From contig JNEN01001240.1 in assembly GCA_000697355.1 (NCBI GenBank), positions 62,001 to 126,000 of the forward strand: a stretch of DNA of 64,000 bases. The letters are read 5' to 3'. Of this stretch, positions 25,590-37,318 are shown one piece after another. How positions within the stretch are numbered: position 1 is the first letter of the stretch; each line of letters starts with the position of its first letter. The notes beneath the pieces were generated by a model. The model worked only from the letters and a program-made list of their open reading frames with translations. It was not told the DNA's origin and did not search any database. The translations under genes were made by a program, and so were the position numbers. Source of the stretch: Syncephalastrum monosporum B8922 (Eukaryota > Mucoromycota > Mucoromycetes > Mucorales > Syncephalastraceae).

Positions 25590-28500
25590 CTATCCGCTGC
25601 AGCTGAGGCAGGCATCCTTGTTATCCAGCGAGCACTGCATGTCTGCCAACTTGCTTTCGTCTGTCTCTTCGGTAGAGGAGGATGCTTCTTTAAGCGCCAA
25701 CTGGTCCACAGTAAACTAGATAAATATAATACGCGTATGGATCAGTAAACCTTATTCATCGGCTTCAGCTTGCGCGGTTTGGTTTCTTACCTTGATGGCA
25801 TCCACGGCGGGGCGGGTTCGGAGATAGTACATGCCCGTCTTGAGACCCTTCTTCCAAGAGTAGAAGTGCATCGAGGTCAGACGACCGTAGTTTGGCTCGG
25901 CTACAAACAGGTTCAACGACTGAGATTGGTCAATGAAAGCAGCGCGGTCCGCGGCCATATCGATGATGACACGCTGGGACAGCTCCCACACAGTCTTGTA
26001 CAGCTTCTTGAGGTCGTCAGGAATGTTGGGCACCTGCTGGACACTGCCGTTGTGCGCAATGATCATGTTCTTGACCTGTTCGTTCCACAGACCACGCTCG
26101 ATGAGGTCCTTGAGCAAGTGGTGGTTCACGACCTGGAACTCGCCGCTCATGACACGTCGCGTATAGATATTGCTATTTTTTTTTTTTTTTCAAAGAAGAG
26201 GGATGAGTCCATCAGCGCGACATACGGGTTCATTGCTCGTTCGCCTACCTAGTGTATGGCTCGAAGCACTCGTTGTTGCCGAGAATCTGACTCGTGCTAG
26301 CCGTGGGCATGGGTGCAACGAGCAAGGAGTTGCGAACACCGTGCTTTGCAATCTTGGCCCGCAGGCCGGCCCAGTCGAGATGGTCGGAGCCTTGGACACC
26401 CCACATGTCGTGCTGGAGAATACCCTGACTGACGGGCGAGCCTTCGTAGGTCTGGTAAGGACCAAACTTTTCAGCCAGCTCGCACGAGGCCTCGAGCGCG
26501 GCATGGTACATGGTCTCGAAGATGTCCTTGTTCAGCTGCCGGGCCTCGGGTGAGTCGAACGGCAAGCGCAGCAGCAAAAAGGCATCCGCCAAACCTTGGA
26601 CACCAAGGCCGACACTAGACACACACCATTATGTCAGCTTTTCTAGAGGTATATCCACGCTGTGTGTATCACTTACGGACGATGACGCATGTTGCTGTTG
26701 CGAGCTTCTTCGACGGGGTAGTAGTTGACGTCAATGACCTTGTTCAGGTTCTTGGTGACAATCTTGGTCACAGCGTGTAGCTTCTTGAGGTCGAAGGTGT
26801 TGTTCTGGGTATCGACATATTTGGGAAGCGCAAGCGAGGCGAGGTTGCAGACCGCAACCTCATCCGGGGCAGAGTATTCAATGATTTCGGTGCACAGGTT
26901 GGAGCCCGTGATGGTACCCAGGTTCTTTTGGTTCGACTTTTCGTTGCATGCATCTGTTACAAGCGTCAGTTCTTCCGTTGCTTGGTGTTTCTTTTTTTTT
27001 TTTTTTTTTTTTTCGCCTCTTACCCTTGTACAGAATGTAGGGCATGCCCGTCTCGATCTGGGCATCGAGGACAGCGAACCAGAGCTTTTGCGCATTGACG
27101 ACACGGCGCGCCTTGCCCTCGCGCTCATATCTCTCGTAGAGCTCCTCGAATTCTTTGCCATACGCCTGATCGAGGCCGGGTGCCTCGTTGGGGCAGAAAA
27201 GCGACCAATCGGTGTTGCTCTCGACGCCTGTCCGACATGGAATAGAAAAAAAAAAGTAAGTAACGCGTCCCGGAGGTCATACGCGTGCAAATGACTTACG
27301 CTTCATGAACAAATCACACACCCAGAGACCCAAGAACAGGTCACGGGCACGCACTTCTTCTTTGCCATGGTTTTTGCGGAGGTCCAAGAAGTCAAAGATG
27401 TCAAAGTGCCAGGGCTCAAGGTACCTGAATATGCGGCAAAATCAAAAATAGAAAAAAAAGAGGGGCAGAGGTGAGCGGGATCATTTTCGCGACGCGTAAA
27501 TTTTTTTTTTTTCTCTCTTCGTCTTGACAGTCCTGAAGACGGTAACTTACATGGCAAAGCTACCGTTGCGCTTGCCGCCACCCTGAGTGACGAAGCGGGC
27601 GGTGTCATTGTACACACGCAACATGGGGACGATGCCGTTCGAGGTGCCGTTTGTGCCGGCAATGTACGAGCCCGAGGCGCGAATCTTTTGGAAGCTACAG
27701 CCCACGCCACCGGCTGACTTGGAAATACGCGCACAGGTGGTCAGGGTATCGTAGATGCCTTCGATACTGTCGTCTCTCATCTGGACGAGGTAGCAGCTGG
27801 AGAGCTGAGGGCGGTTTGTACCTGCGTTGAAGAGGGTCGGGGTCGCATGCGTAAAGTACTTTTGGGACATGAAGCTGTACGTCTCGATAGCCGCATCGAT
27901 GTCGGTGCCGTGGATGCCGAGGGCAACGCGCATGATCATGTGCTGGGGACGCTCCACCGTGCGTCCTTTTCAGAGAAAAAAGTCAGGATGTTAGGCTCAA
28001 GAGGATAGTAGCGTATGTATATATGTATGTGTGTGTGTAAAGATAGTTACCATCGATGCGCATCAGATAACTGCGCTCCAGGGTCTTGAAGCCGAAAAAG
28101 TTAAAGTCATAGTCGCGGTCGTAGACGATGGCAGCATCGATTTTGGCTGCATGCTCCTGGGCGACTTCATACAGCTCCTTGGAGACGAGCGGATTGTGGC
28201 ACTTCAGCTTGGGATGCTGATGGTTGTAGAGGGTAGCGACGACTTTGCTAAACTCATTCTCGGTCTCCTTGTGAAGGTTAGAGACCGCGATACGCGCAGC
28301 CAGGATGGCGTAGTCTGGGTGGGTCGTTGTCATGTACGCCGCCGTTTCCGCAGCAAGGTTGTCCAGCTCCACGGTGGTGATGCCCTGGTACATGCCCGTC
28401 ACGACCTTCTGGGCAATCTTGGGAGGATCAATGTACTTTGAATCCAGGCCATTGCACAGCTTGTTAATTCTGGACGTGATCTTGTCGAACAGGACGCGTT

Positions 28501-28595
28501 CCTGTCTGCCGTCTATACAACACCCACGGGAGGTGAGCCACACACACAGTCAGCCACGTCGGCAGGAACCAAGTACCTCGCTTTACAACAAACAT
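25590..28595 (-). CDS. RNR1: Ribonucleotide reductase large subunit (class I)
   Basis: Nine exons (28595-28577, 28512-28051, 27965-27551, 27424-27300, 27227-27024, 26953-26677, 26614-26249, 26172-25791, 25715-25590) give 791 residues, almost the size of human RRM1 (792). It reduces NDPs to dNDPs with the small subunit. It begins MFVVKRDGRQERV (ATP cone). The active site is complete: first redox Cys in LSSCYL, N-L-C-T-E catalytic motif, second Cys region, and [15 protein letters not shown]. The C-terminal swinging CLSC pair is present. Exon 1 codes only six residues plus one base. Two perfect ACGCGT boxes lie upstream (separate entry), suggesting G1/S control. Confidence 0.95.
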
Positions 28596-28798
28596 ATCAA
28601 GAGCAAACGGCGGATTCGTAACAGAAAGAAAGAAAGGGAGGAGAGGAAAGGGAGACAGAAGGCGACTCACTCTTTGTTGAACAAGAAGAGGAAGAAGGGG
28701 AAGAAGAAGGTGTGTTTAGCGAGCGCGTGCTTTGTAATCCATGCGGAGCAGACGCGAAAAAAAAAGGACTGCAAAAAAAACTTGGAGACGCGCTCATT

Positions 28799-28833
28799 AC
28801 ACGACACGACACGACACGACACGACACGACACG
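28799..28833. repeat. (ACACG)7 minisatellite upstream of RNR1
   Basis: Seven perfect tandem copies of a 5-bp unit in the short RNR1 promoter, between the start codon and the ACGCGT boxes. Confidence 0.9.
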
Positions 28834-28867
28834 TTCATCCCCGCGCCGCGCGCGCCACTAAAAGTAA

Positions 28868-28888
28868 ACGCGTTTTAAAAGGACGCGT
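28868..28888. promoter_or_regulatory. Two MluI cell-cycle boxes (ACGCGT) upstream of RNR1
   Basis: Perfect palindromic ACGCGT hexamers at 28868-28873 and 28883-28888, about 275-290 nt upstream of the RNR1 start. A near match (GACGCGCT) lies at about 28785. In yeasts MBF binds this element to drive RNR1 at G1/S. Conservation of that circuit here is inference. The intergenic gap is only 308 nt. Confidence 0.55.
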
Positions 28889-28903
28889 CTCCGCCCCCCG
28901 TCT

Positions 28904-29873
28904 TTATTTTGTCTCTTTCAAAGGCCGATGGCACGCATTGTATCCCTTGTGGATGCCATCCTGCTCAAACAGGTCGCCCACCGTGAATCCGACCGTCACA
29001 TGGGGCCAGAAGGCCTGTCACCGCATGCGTACATTAGTCAATACATTCAGATACGGGGTCAGAGGGACAAGTCATCAACTTACGCGAGGGTCAAACACAG
29101 CTGGGTTTCCGCCTTTGCTGTAATAGAGGCGGAAGATGGCCTCGCGGATCTTGACCAAATTGGGGGCAGACACGATCAGTTGGTAGACGGTGTTATCCAC
29201 GCCATCCTTGATCAAGGTCTCCTTGCCGACGCAGACGAGGTCGAAGTGCGTCGACTGGATATGCAGTTTTCGGGCAATGTCATTGACCTCCTGCAAAGTC
29301 ACATTGGCGGTTTGCAACGTTGTGAACTCGGGTGGAGTCAGTACCGTGATGTGTGCTTCACCTATCCATGCATAGCATGATATAATAAAGCATAGCAGAG
29401 ACATATCCAGGCGGAATGAATCAACAATCCTCCTTTATACTTTTTTCATGCAAAACAAACCTCGGTTCTGCAGAGGCTGCTTGGTGGAATTCAGGGCATT
29501 GAAAACAGGCGTGACGTACTTGACATCAAGCTCCATGCCGAGCCAGCCTACATGTCCAATGAGATGCGGGTACATTGACCAGATATGTCAATGTTTGTTT
29601 GCATACCATCGTTCTCTTTGAATTCAATGTGGCTCGTCTGGGGGATTTTCTTGGAGATGGACAGAGCAGAGCCTTATGCAATTACGATACGATATCGTTT
29701 AAACATAGGTTAGGACTGTCGTTCGTAAGAGGTGGCAAGAGAGAGAGAGAGATGGTTCTACCTTCATAGGGCACACCTAGAGGGGTCAGCCATTCTTTCC
29801 TGGCTTGTGCGGGGAGGATGGGAGAGACGAATAGGGTAAAGGCTATGAAACAGATAAGGGATGTCACGACCAT
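28904..29873 (-). CDS. Secreted 2H-phosphoesterase-like protein
   Basis: Five exons (29873-29762, 29672-29607, 29547-29461, 29361-29084, 29014-28904) give 217 residues. A strong signal peptide (SLICFIAFTLFVSPILPAQ) starts the protein. The body carries two H-x-T motifs, HITVLT at 92-97 and HVTVGFT at 186-192, about 94 residues apart. This is the hallmark of the 2H phosphoesterase fold (ligT/CPDase, and the 'Swiss army knife' RNA-repair group in fungi), which hydrolyses 2',3'-cyclic phosphates. Substrate and why it is secreted are unknown. An in-frame ATG 105 nt further upstream (29978) would bury the signal peptide, so I chose 29873. Confidence 0.7.
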
Positions 29874-30211
29874 GATGCTGACAACAAGCTGCGAGGGAAG
29901 TCGCTTTGAGTGGTGCAAGTGATGAACGGGATCAAGCGAGCGGTTTTTATAGGAAGATAATTTATGGTTCATGTGCAATGGTTACACTCAGTGAATGTCT
30001 CTTTTTTTTTTATCTTCTCTCTCTTTTGTACGCAGTCAGAGCAACGTGGTAAGCCCGGTGGAAGTGAATGGTGTTATGGGCGAGCGGAAAAGGAAAGAAG
30101 GGAAGCAGCAGAACACAGCAATTGCATTTACAGACGGTATCTTGGAAAAACTCCGCATTGTGTATCCTCAATAGGTTCTCTTTCCTTTCCACATACGGCA
30201 CTTATGGCTCA
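29874..30211. other. Divergent promoter region, 338 nt
   Basis: Lies between the secreted 2H protein and the secreted multicopper-oxidase-like gene, which are divergently transcribed. A T-rich tract lies at 30000-30012. No gene is seen. Confidence 0.4.
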
Positions 30212-31587
30212 ATGAAGACAGGTCTGCTCCTCCTTGCCTTGCTTGCGCCCTTCGCTCTCGCGCAAGAGTACGACCTCCCGTCACCGTACGTCCAGCGCCC
30301 AGTTGAGTACTCTGGCTATTTTCAATCCCTGCATGACGAACTGGATCAGCCTTTAAATGGGGTCGTGCGCACCTACTACATTGCTGCCGACGAGATCGTC
30401 TGGGACTACGCCGCACACCTGAACAGAAACGCATCCCACACCGCCTCCGACTTTTGGACCGCACAAAGTAAGGCTATCTCCGAGAAAAAGAGACGGACAG
30501 CGCTGGCTTACACCAGAGACGTGTAGGTGCGACCACGGTAGGAAGCCGTTATCACAAAGCAGTCTATCGCCAATACACGGACGAAACGTACACCGAGCTT
30601 ATTCCGCGCCCGGACTGGCAAGGTTTGATGGGTCCCATTTTACGCGCCGAAGTGGGTGACACCATACAAGTCCACTTTTGGAATAGAGCAGCGCACAACT
30701 TCTCCATGCATCCTCATGCAAGTCAACCCATTCGCATCCTATCGAACGACCCCTCGTCTGACATCTTTGCTGTTTCTAGGGCGTGTTCTACGAGTTCGAC
30801 ATGGAAGGCGCAGTCTACAAAGGGACGACCGAGACTGCCTTTGTTCTTCCAGGTGGAAGGTACACTTACACCTGGCAAGTCGCTCCCAGAGCAGGACCAG
30901 GTCCTGCCGACGGCAAATCCCTTGTCTGGGGGTATCACTCTCACGTGACAGAGTTGGACATGTAAGTAGTCTCCATCGCTGTGCATGCAGTGACATGACT
31001 CACTGTGTATTTATCAGTCATGCCGGTCTCTTTGGCGCCATCATCATCTATCGCCCAGGTGCATTAGACGACGCTTCGCCGGATATCGTTACAGCTCTCT
31101 TTGGTACCTGCCAATGATAGAACACCTCGCGCTGCGGCTGACACTCTCTTTCTTCTTTTTTTAACGTGCAGGCTTAAATGAAAACCTGTCGCCTTACCTT
31201 CAAAAGACAATCGATACCCTGGATCATACCCTGGCGATGGACGAGATTCAGAAAACAGGCCAATCGCGCACGCGCTTTTACACATCCAACATCAAGCAGA
31301 CCATCAATGGCCTTATCTCGGCTGACCCTGCCGACCTGAGGTTGTCCACAGGTGTCCCTGTTCAATGGCATCTGCTGGGCTGGGGCTCCGAACAAGACAT
31401 TGAACCTGTGTCATGGGAGGACGGTATGGCCGAGCTTTTCGAGAGTCCCGTCAAACAGGTCAGATTGCTGCCCGCCACGTTCCACACCGTCCAATACACT
31501 CCGTCTCAGCGCGGTACCTGGGCATTTGGCGCATTGACGGGTGAGCAGGGCCCGAAAGGCATGACCATGAACTACCATGTAGAATAG
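30212..31587 (+). CDS. Ceruloplasmin-like multicopper oxidase with degenerate second cupredoxin domain
   Basis: Five exons (30212-30467, 30527-30717, 30780-30961, 31018-31103, 31172-31587) give 376 residues. A signal peptide (MKTGLLLLALLAPFALA) precedes a ceruloplasmin-type cupredoxin domain: RTYYIAADEIVWDYA, LMGPILRAEVGDTIQV, then copper ligands H147-P-H149-G and H202-S-H204. The second domain keeps the fold (VPVQWHLLGWG, LLPATFHTVQY, WAFGALTGE, GMTMNYHV). However, the expected HxxHxH and HCHxxxH ligand motifs are replaced by non-ligand residues, so a type 1 and full trinuclear site cannot form as usual. The intron after exon 2 uses a GC-AG boundary (CAT|GCAAGT), required to keep the frame at HPH-G. 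Confidence 0.8.
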
Positions 31588-31891
31588 ATCTTTTGTACCG
31601 TTTTTCCTTGCTTTTTTTTTCTTGCATAGCACAAGCACACACATTCTGAACATAGGCATTCTCTACAGTGACCATACTCCCATACGCATCTGGTATTTCA
31701 TGAATTGGGTCAACGCTGCATTACATGTATGCTTATGCTTCAATAGAAGTGTATACTGTATTACAACTGGATTCCAGTATCAGACTCCCAAACTAGAAAC
31801 ATGATCAACGTTTTTGATATATGATCTCGATCCTAACTTTCTTTCTTCTTTTGTGCACACCTTGCTATGAATGGCGAGAAGAGTGATTAAA

Positions 31892-33491
31892 TTACTTTGC
31901 AGTGGCGCCTTGGGCTGTGGGGTCCTGACTAGGATATGCAGCAGATTTGTCCGCAGGCTTCATGGAAGGTGGAGGCGGAGGTTGCAATGGGCCAGATGGA
32001 GCTGCATATAGAAGGAAACCATCAGTTTTTTTTTCCTTTCCCTTTCACTTTATCTTCTGGTAACGTGTAAGATACATCCCCGCCGCAGACGACTTTTTAT
32101 CGGATTTGGGTCCTTGCGGCCGTGGTCGGCCCCAAACGACCTTGAGCTTGTGATCTTTGATTTTCAGGCCGGTCTGGGAGATCTGTTCAGCGGCGAGCTC
32201 AGCAGATACGCGTGTGGCATAGTTGATAAAGGCACATCGTGATTTGTGAACCACTACCACGGACTTGATATCGCCATACGTGCCAAAATATTCTCTACCG
32301 TGATGCAGAGCCGCATCAGCGTTCGTCCTTAGCATCCCATGTCTGACTTACCTCAAGTCGGCATCTGTGATATCCTCCTCGACATTCGTCACAAACAAGG
32401 ACGTCTGGATATGACATGAGCTTTCTTCTTTTCTTACCAAAACCTCCTATGTGGCACTTACAATAGTTTTGTCTTCGGGAGGATCCAAGGGGCGCGTGTT
32501 CCGTGTGCGAGCCAGCATTTTTTGCGCAACAGGATCGTTAGAGCCGTGGTACCGATCTTTGATGTCTTGACGGAATTGGTCTTCACCAGGCATCTCGTGT
32601 CTTTTGGATAATAGAGATGTGAGTACCAAACGCATCGGGTCCGGTTCCTATTACTACTCTTACCGGTAAGGGCAATCATCACCACGCGTGCATTCACCCT
32701 TGACAAAGAAGGAGCAAATGTGGGCCCGATTGCGCTTGTAATAAGGTTCGGTACGCGCGAGTTTCTGGAGGATTTCGCGACTTTCGGGAGCGGTTTTTCG
32801 TGGGTCATAAACGTTTTGCGGATCCTCTGCCTAGAAAGCACGGGCAGCCAGTGAGCATGCATGCGTTCAAACAGGAGAGAAAACGAAAAACGTACCCGTC
32901 CTGCAATATTTTGGGCATAGTACTGTCGATTGATACCACTGGTGGGTGCCTCTGACTTGAGGTTCAAGGCCTGGTCACGGACCTGGACAGGAAGACCTAT
33001 AAAACCAGCTATGAGTCTACTCCTCCATTCCATATATATACTATATAACACGCACCATACTGAAGATCGAGTACGCAGGTCTGACAGACATTCTTCAATT
33101 TGGCGCAGATCTGGCAAATCTCGGTCTTTTTGTAGCGCATGTTGGCACCCGGCAGCCATCGAAACACAGTGAACGGTCGAGCGCAGATCTATCGGACATG
33201 CCAGTCAGCCACGCCGCATAGGCTAAATCTACACTCGCTGGATTACCTTGCACTCTTTGCCAAAGGATTGTTTGCTCTGTCAAGGTCAGATCAAGTCAGC
33301 CGGCCGTTCTTCCATCACACAAGACGAGATTTTACCATTCGGACGTAAGGGTTTTCACCGAGGCATGTTTCGCACACGATGGGGAATTCCTAGCTAAGGA
33401 TGAGGATCCCAAGGATTATATCCATCACAATTCGAGTACGTACGGATTCTTCCCATCCTTGCTTGTTAGGATCAGCCTTGGTCAAACTCAT
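31892..33491 (-). CDS. ECM2: Pre-mRNA-splicing factor RBM22/Ecm2 (Slt11)
   Basis: Ten exons (33491-33444, 33389-33336, 33276-33247, 33188-33056, 32996-32896, 32830-32664, 32600-32462, 32404-32352, 32294-32065, 32001-31892) give 354 residues. It is a spliceosome protein contacting U6 snRNA and the intron during catalytic activation. Features in order: [17 protein letters not shown] and further CxxC pairs (zinc region 20-90), a CCCH finger [19 protein letters not shown], an RRM ([12 protein letters not shown]...SRCAFINYA), and a proline-rich tail ending YPSQDP, as in RBM22. The last donor (GTTACC) is weak but is the only one in the correct phase, so residues at that junction are least certain. 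Confidence 0.9.
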
Positions 33492-33762
33492 GGTCGTAAA
33501 AAGTATGAAGGGCAGTGGTACTGTATCTTGCTTTGAAAACTGGACGTGATTTCACGTATTCCCAACTCAGCCAATGCGTAGAAACCACTGTGGGTTCTTT
33601 GTCATCAGGCGCATACGCATTTCAAGCAATACAATAACTTTTACTACATGAGACTTCAGCAATCCGAAGTAAGCCTAAATTCATTTATTATGATAGCTAA
33701 TGCATGTATACGACGCAATAAAAATATATACATAATCATGTTATGAAAACAACTTTCTGTGC

Positions 33763-34727
33763 TTAACAAGCCGCTTTGAGCTCCAATCCTTGCTTCAAGT
33801 TACGGCTGGAGTCGAGAATACCAAAGTGGCCTTCCACCCCAGGGCGGTAGTCCTCATCAATTGCCGAAAAGTAGAGCATCTTGATACCGCGCTGCTGAGT
33901 ACGGCAAAGCATGCCTTGCATGTACTTGTTTTGATTTTCAATCGAGGCCTCGGCCGCCTCAAAGTTATCACCCTCCGAAGGCCAACCGGTCTCAGAGATG
34001 CGAACTTCCTTGTCGCCTGCAGCATTCTTCACCTGATCATAGTGGTCCATCAAGGTGTCAGCAGCCTGGTCGATAGCCACGCCCTCCCAGTAAGGGAATG
34101 CATTCCTGTTTCGCTCTATGAGAATCGATGCCGATATCTTTCCATTCTATTCAGACTTACATCATGACAAAGTCAAGCTCAGCAATGAGATCTCCGGTGA
34201 GTTCGTAATACACGTCGGCAGAAGTGACCTGGATGCCCTTGGGCCCAACAAGCTCCTTGACTTTCTTGATATAGTCGATAAACGTAGCTGCGTCCGTATC
34301 CTTACGGTACAGCACCTCGGAGCCGACAATAATGGCTTCCACGCCACTCAGGTCAGAATTATCAAGCAGGTCCTGGAGTGCCTTCATCTCGAGATCAAAC
34401 GTGTCCGGTCGGTCGACCCACATGCCGAGATAAATGCTCACTCCCGCGTTCTTAGCAGCCTGGACGGCCATCTCGGCTGGATAACCATTGTGAGCAAAAG
34501 GACATTCTATTAAATGCAGTGGTATCAATCTTACCCTGGTTACAAACCGAGAGCGAAAAAGTACGCACACGATTCGTGTACTTTTTTATTTTGTTGAAAT
34601 CCGAGGTCATCGACTCGACCGAGGGACAGTTGTTGTTATCGATACCGTAGTTGAGACCATAGAAGGTCTGTGCCCGCACGGACACAGCCACTAAAGCGGA
34701 AACCAAGGCAACGAGAAGAAGACGCAT
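33763..34727 (-). CDS. Secreted GH17 family glucan-active hydrolase/transferase (Bgl2/Scw-like)
   Basis: Exons 34727-34535, 34506-34161 and 34105-33763 give 293 residues. A signal peptide (RLLLVALVSALVAVSVRA) precedes a GH17 barrel starting FYGLNYG. Catalytic acids are visible: E128 in VGSEVLYR (acid/base) and E218 in ISETGWPSEG (nucleophile). GH17 enzymes cut or transfer beta-1,3-glucan in the wall; which activity this one has is not decided by sequence. No GPI signal or CBM is present, so it is probably secreted or loosely wall-bound. Confidence 0.92.
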
Positions 34728-35166
34728 GGTGATTAAAGTAAATAGACATCAAGAGCTCACCACGCGTGTTTATTTAAATACTGTATTCTCAGGTGTTTCA
34801 CTTTTTTTTTTCGTTCTTTGCACGGGGTTGGGATGAGGGGAACTGGGCCCATGTTCACTCTCTGTCCGCAGACTACTTCTTGAGAGAATTTTCCCACTTG
34901 TGTCTGTCTCAGCCGCACACGAGCTCTGGCGAGTCAAAGGCCTTATGGTTTATCCCGCCCAATCAAATTTATGCCTCATGCCATCCAACCCATGTAAATT
35001 TGAGCCCCATACTACTCCTCATGGGTTCCCTTTGGACTGCGGTCCTTCTTGGCAACCGTTCTACCAATATCATCGAAGGAATAAATGGAGAAGGTGTATT
35101 AAGAAAATTAAAATTAGCAAAAAGAGAAAAATCTGAACTTCTCTTTTCCCCCCGGTTCCACGCGTT
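34728..35166. other. Intergenic region, 439 nt
   Basis: 5' region of the GH17 gene (a TATTTAAATA element at about 34769-34778) and the 3' flank of the aldehyde dehydrogenase gene. No gene is seen. Confidence 0.4.
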
Positions 35167-37318
35167 TTACATGGACGCCTTGGCGAGGCCAACGACGGAC
35201 TTGATCTTGGTCAGATAGTTCGGCGCATAGATGGTCTTGATCATGTTTTCCAAAAACGTATAGCTCTTGACCAGACTGCCGATCGGGTAATCCAGAATGG
35301 GCGGGATGGGTGTCTTGACGAAGGGGATACGGTCGATGGTCACCGCCTTGGGCACACACAGACCGCGGAGACCTTCAGGGCCAGCCTACCAAGAGAGAAG
35401 ACATCTCATGAATGTCTATTCTTTATAATTTGCAGAAGATCCAACTTACGAAACGGCCGTAACCCGAGATGCCAACACCACCAAAAGGCAAGCTCTGGCA
35501 CAGATAGTTGACAGCGAAATCATTCACGTTGGCCATACCCACACGGAGGTCGAGACACATGCGCTCAGCCAGCGCCTTGTCCGCAGAGAAGACCGATGCA
35601 CCCAGACCGTAGGGGCACGCGTTGACAACGCGCACAGCATCCTCAGGGCCGGTATGCTTCATGATGACCATGATGGGAGCAAAGACTTCTTCGTTGGCAA
35701 TTTCCATTTCGGGAGTGACATCCACGAGCAGCGTAGGCTCAAAGTATTGACCGTGCGTGTGCTTGGGATGCTGGTAGCGCTTGCCACCCTTGAGCAGGCG
35801 AGCACCGCGCGAAACAGCGTCTTGCACCAAAGCTTCCAATTTCTCAAACTACCCCGATGTGTCTGAGCATTTTTCCACAAGGAAAAAAAAAAAAAAAAGA
35901 GGGAAAAGGGAATTGTCTTACCTGACTGCCCATGGTCTGGGCACCACAGTCCACACCTTCACCGTCCGCCAGGACAGAACCCTGGCGCAGCTTGTTCACA
36001 CGCGTTTCCATTTCATTGACCACCTTGTCGTAGATCTCAGCCGCCACGACAATGCGTTCGATACCAATGCAGTTCTGACCGCAGTTTTGGAACGCACCGC
36101 GCATCAAGACCGGGATAGCCTGAGTCAGATCCGTGTCCTTGAGGAGAATCGCGCAGTCTTTGCCACCCAATTCGAGTACACAAGGCACGAGATAGTCCGT
36201 TGCGTTGCGCTGGACGAGTTTGCCAACACCGGGGGAACCGATAAAGGTGACATGCTTGACGCCGCACTGCACGACGGCCTCACCGACATCGGCAAAGCCA
36301 GTGATGAACTGGACGAGGGCGGGATCGTGACCATGAGCTTCGAGACATTTGCTGACGATTTCCTGGTAGTACTGCGTCGACCAGGCAACATATTCGGAGG
36401 ACTTGACAAGGATGGCGTTACCGGACATCAGGGCAGAGATGACAGGACCCAGCACGTTGTGGAAGCTGGAAAACCCGTCGATGGCATGAGCTTTTGCTTA
36501 CTTTGCTTCCATTGATATGCATGTGTGTACGTACGGATAATTCCAGCTGACAAGAGCAGCAACGACGCCCATGGGCTGGTAGACAACCTTGGCGTGCTTG
36601 TACATCATCATCAGGCCGGGGTCACGGTAGTCCTGGGCGAGGACGCGTTCACCATGGTCAATCGTCCAGCGCAGTTTCGCGCACGTCGTGATGACTTCAC
36701 CGAGCGAGGCATCGATCACTGCCATTTCGAGTCCATCAAGATAAATGAAGATCTCAGCTGACTTTTTGACTTACTGGTCTTGCCGGTGTCACGGCAATCG
36801 ACGCGGCAGATGGCTTCCTGGTTATCCAGCACGAACTCGAGCAAGCTACGCAGCACAGCGCGGCGCTGCTCAAAGGTCGTCTTGGCCCATTTCTTCTGGG
36901 CAGCTTCGGCGCGTTGGTAGGCACCGTGGACTTGGGCGGGCGTGGGCGAAGGCACGTTGCCCAGGTGGTAAGCAGTAGACGGGTCATAGCACACAATCTC
37001 GTTCGGGTGTTTCGGGTCCTACTCCAAGTCAGCGACACCCATTACTCGACACTATACTTGCTGACAGCTTACGCGGATGTTGGGGTTCTCGAGAACAGGT
37101 CCCGTCCAAGAGGGATCAGCAGCTGTGATTGAGATGACTGTCAGAAGACGCGGGAGAGGAACGAAGAAGGGATGATGTTAGTTACCAGCAGGAGGATTCA
37201 CATGGAACTTGAGGGTCTTGGGTTGTGAGATCCAGGACAGGAAGAGCCAGCTAACGAGGGCACCCAGGCCGAGCGTGGCCCATTGGACTGTGGTCCATTC
37301 ACTTGTCAGGCCATCCAT
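35167..37318 (-). CDS. MSC7-like membrane-anchored aldehyde dehydrogenase
   Basis: Seven exons (37318-37186, 37122-37073, 37018-36775, 36718-36535, 36465-35922, 35848-35450, 35385-35167) give 590 residues. An N-terminal membrane anchor (TVQWATLGLGALVSWLFL) precedes a full ALDH fold. Catalytic Glu302 lies in VLELGGKD and Cys336 in NCGQNCIGIER; the C-terminal signature LPFGGVGISGYGRF is present. The N-anchor and extended length match the fungal Msc7 group rather than soluble ALDHs. Substrate unknown (fatty or aromatic aldehydes are possible). Splice phases all agree. Confidence 0.9.
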
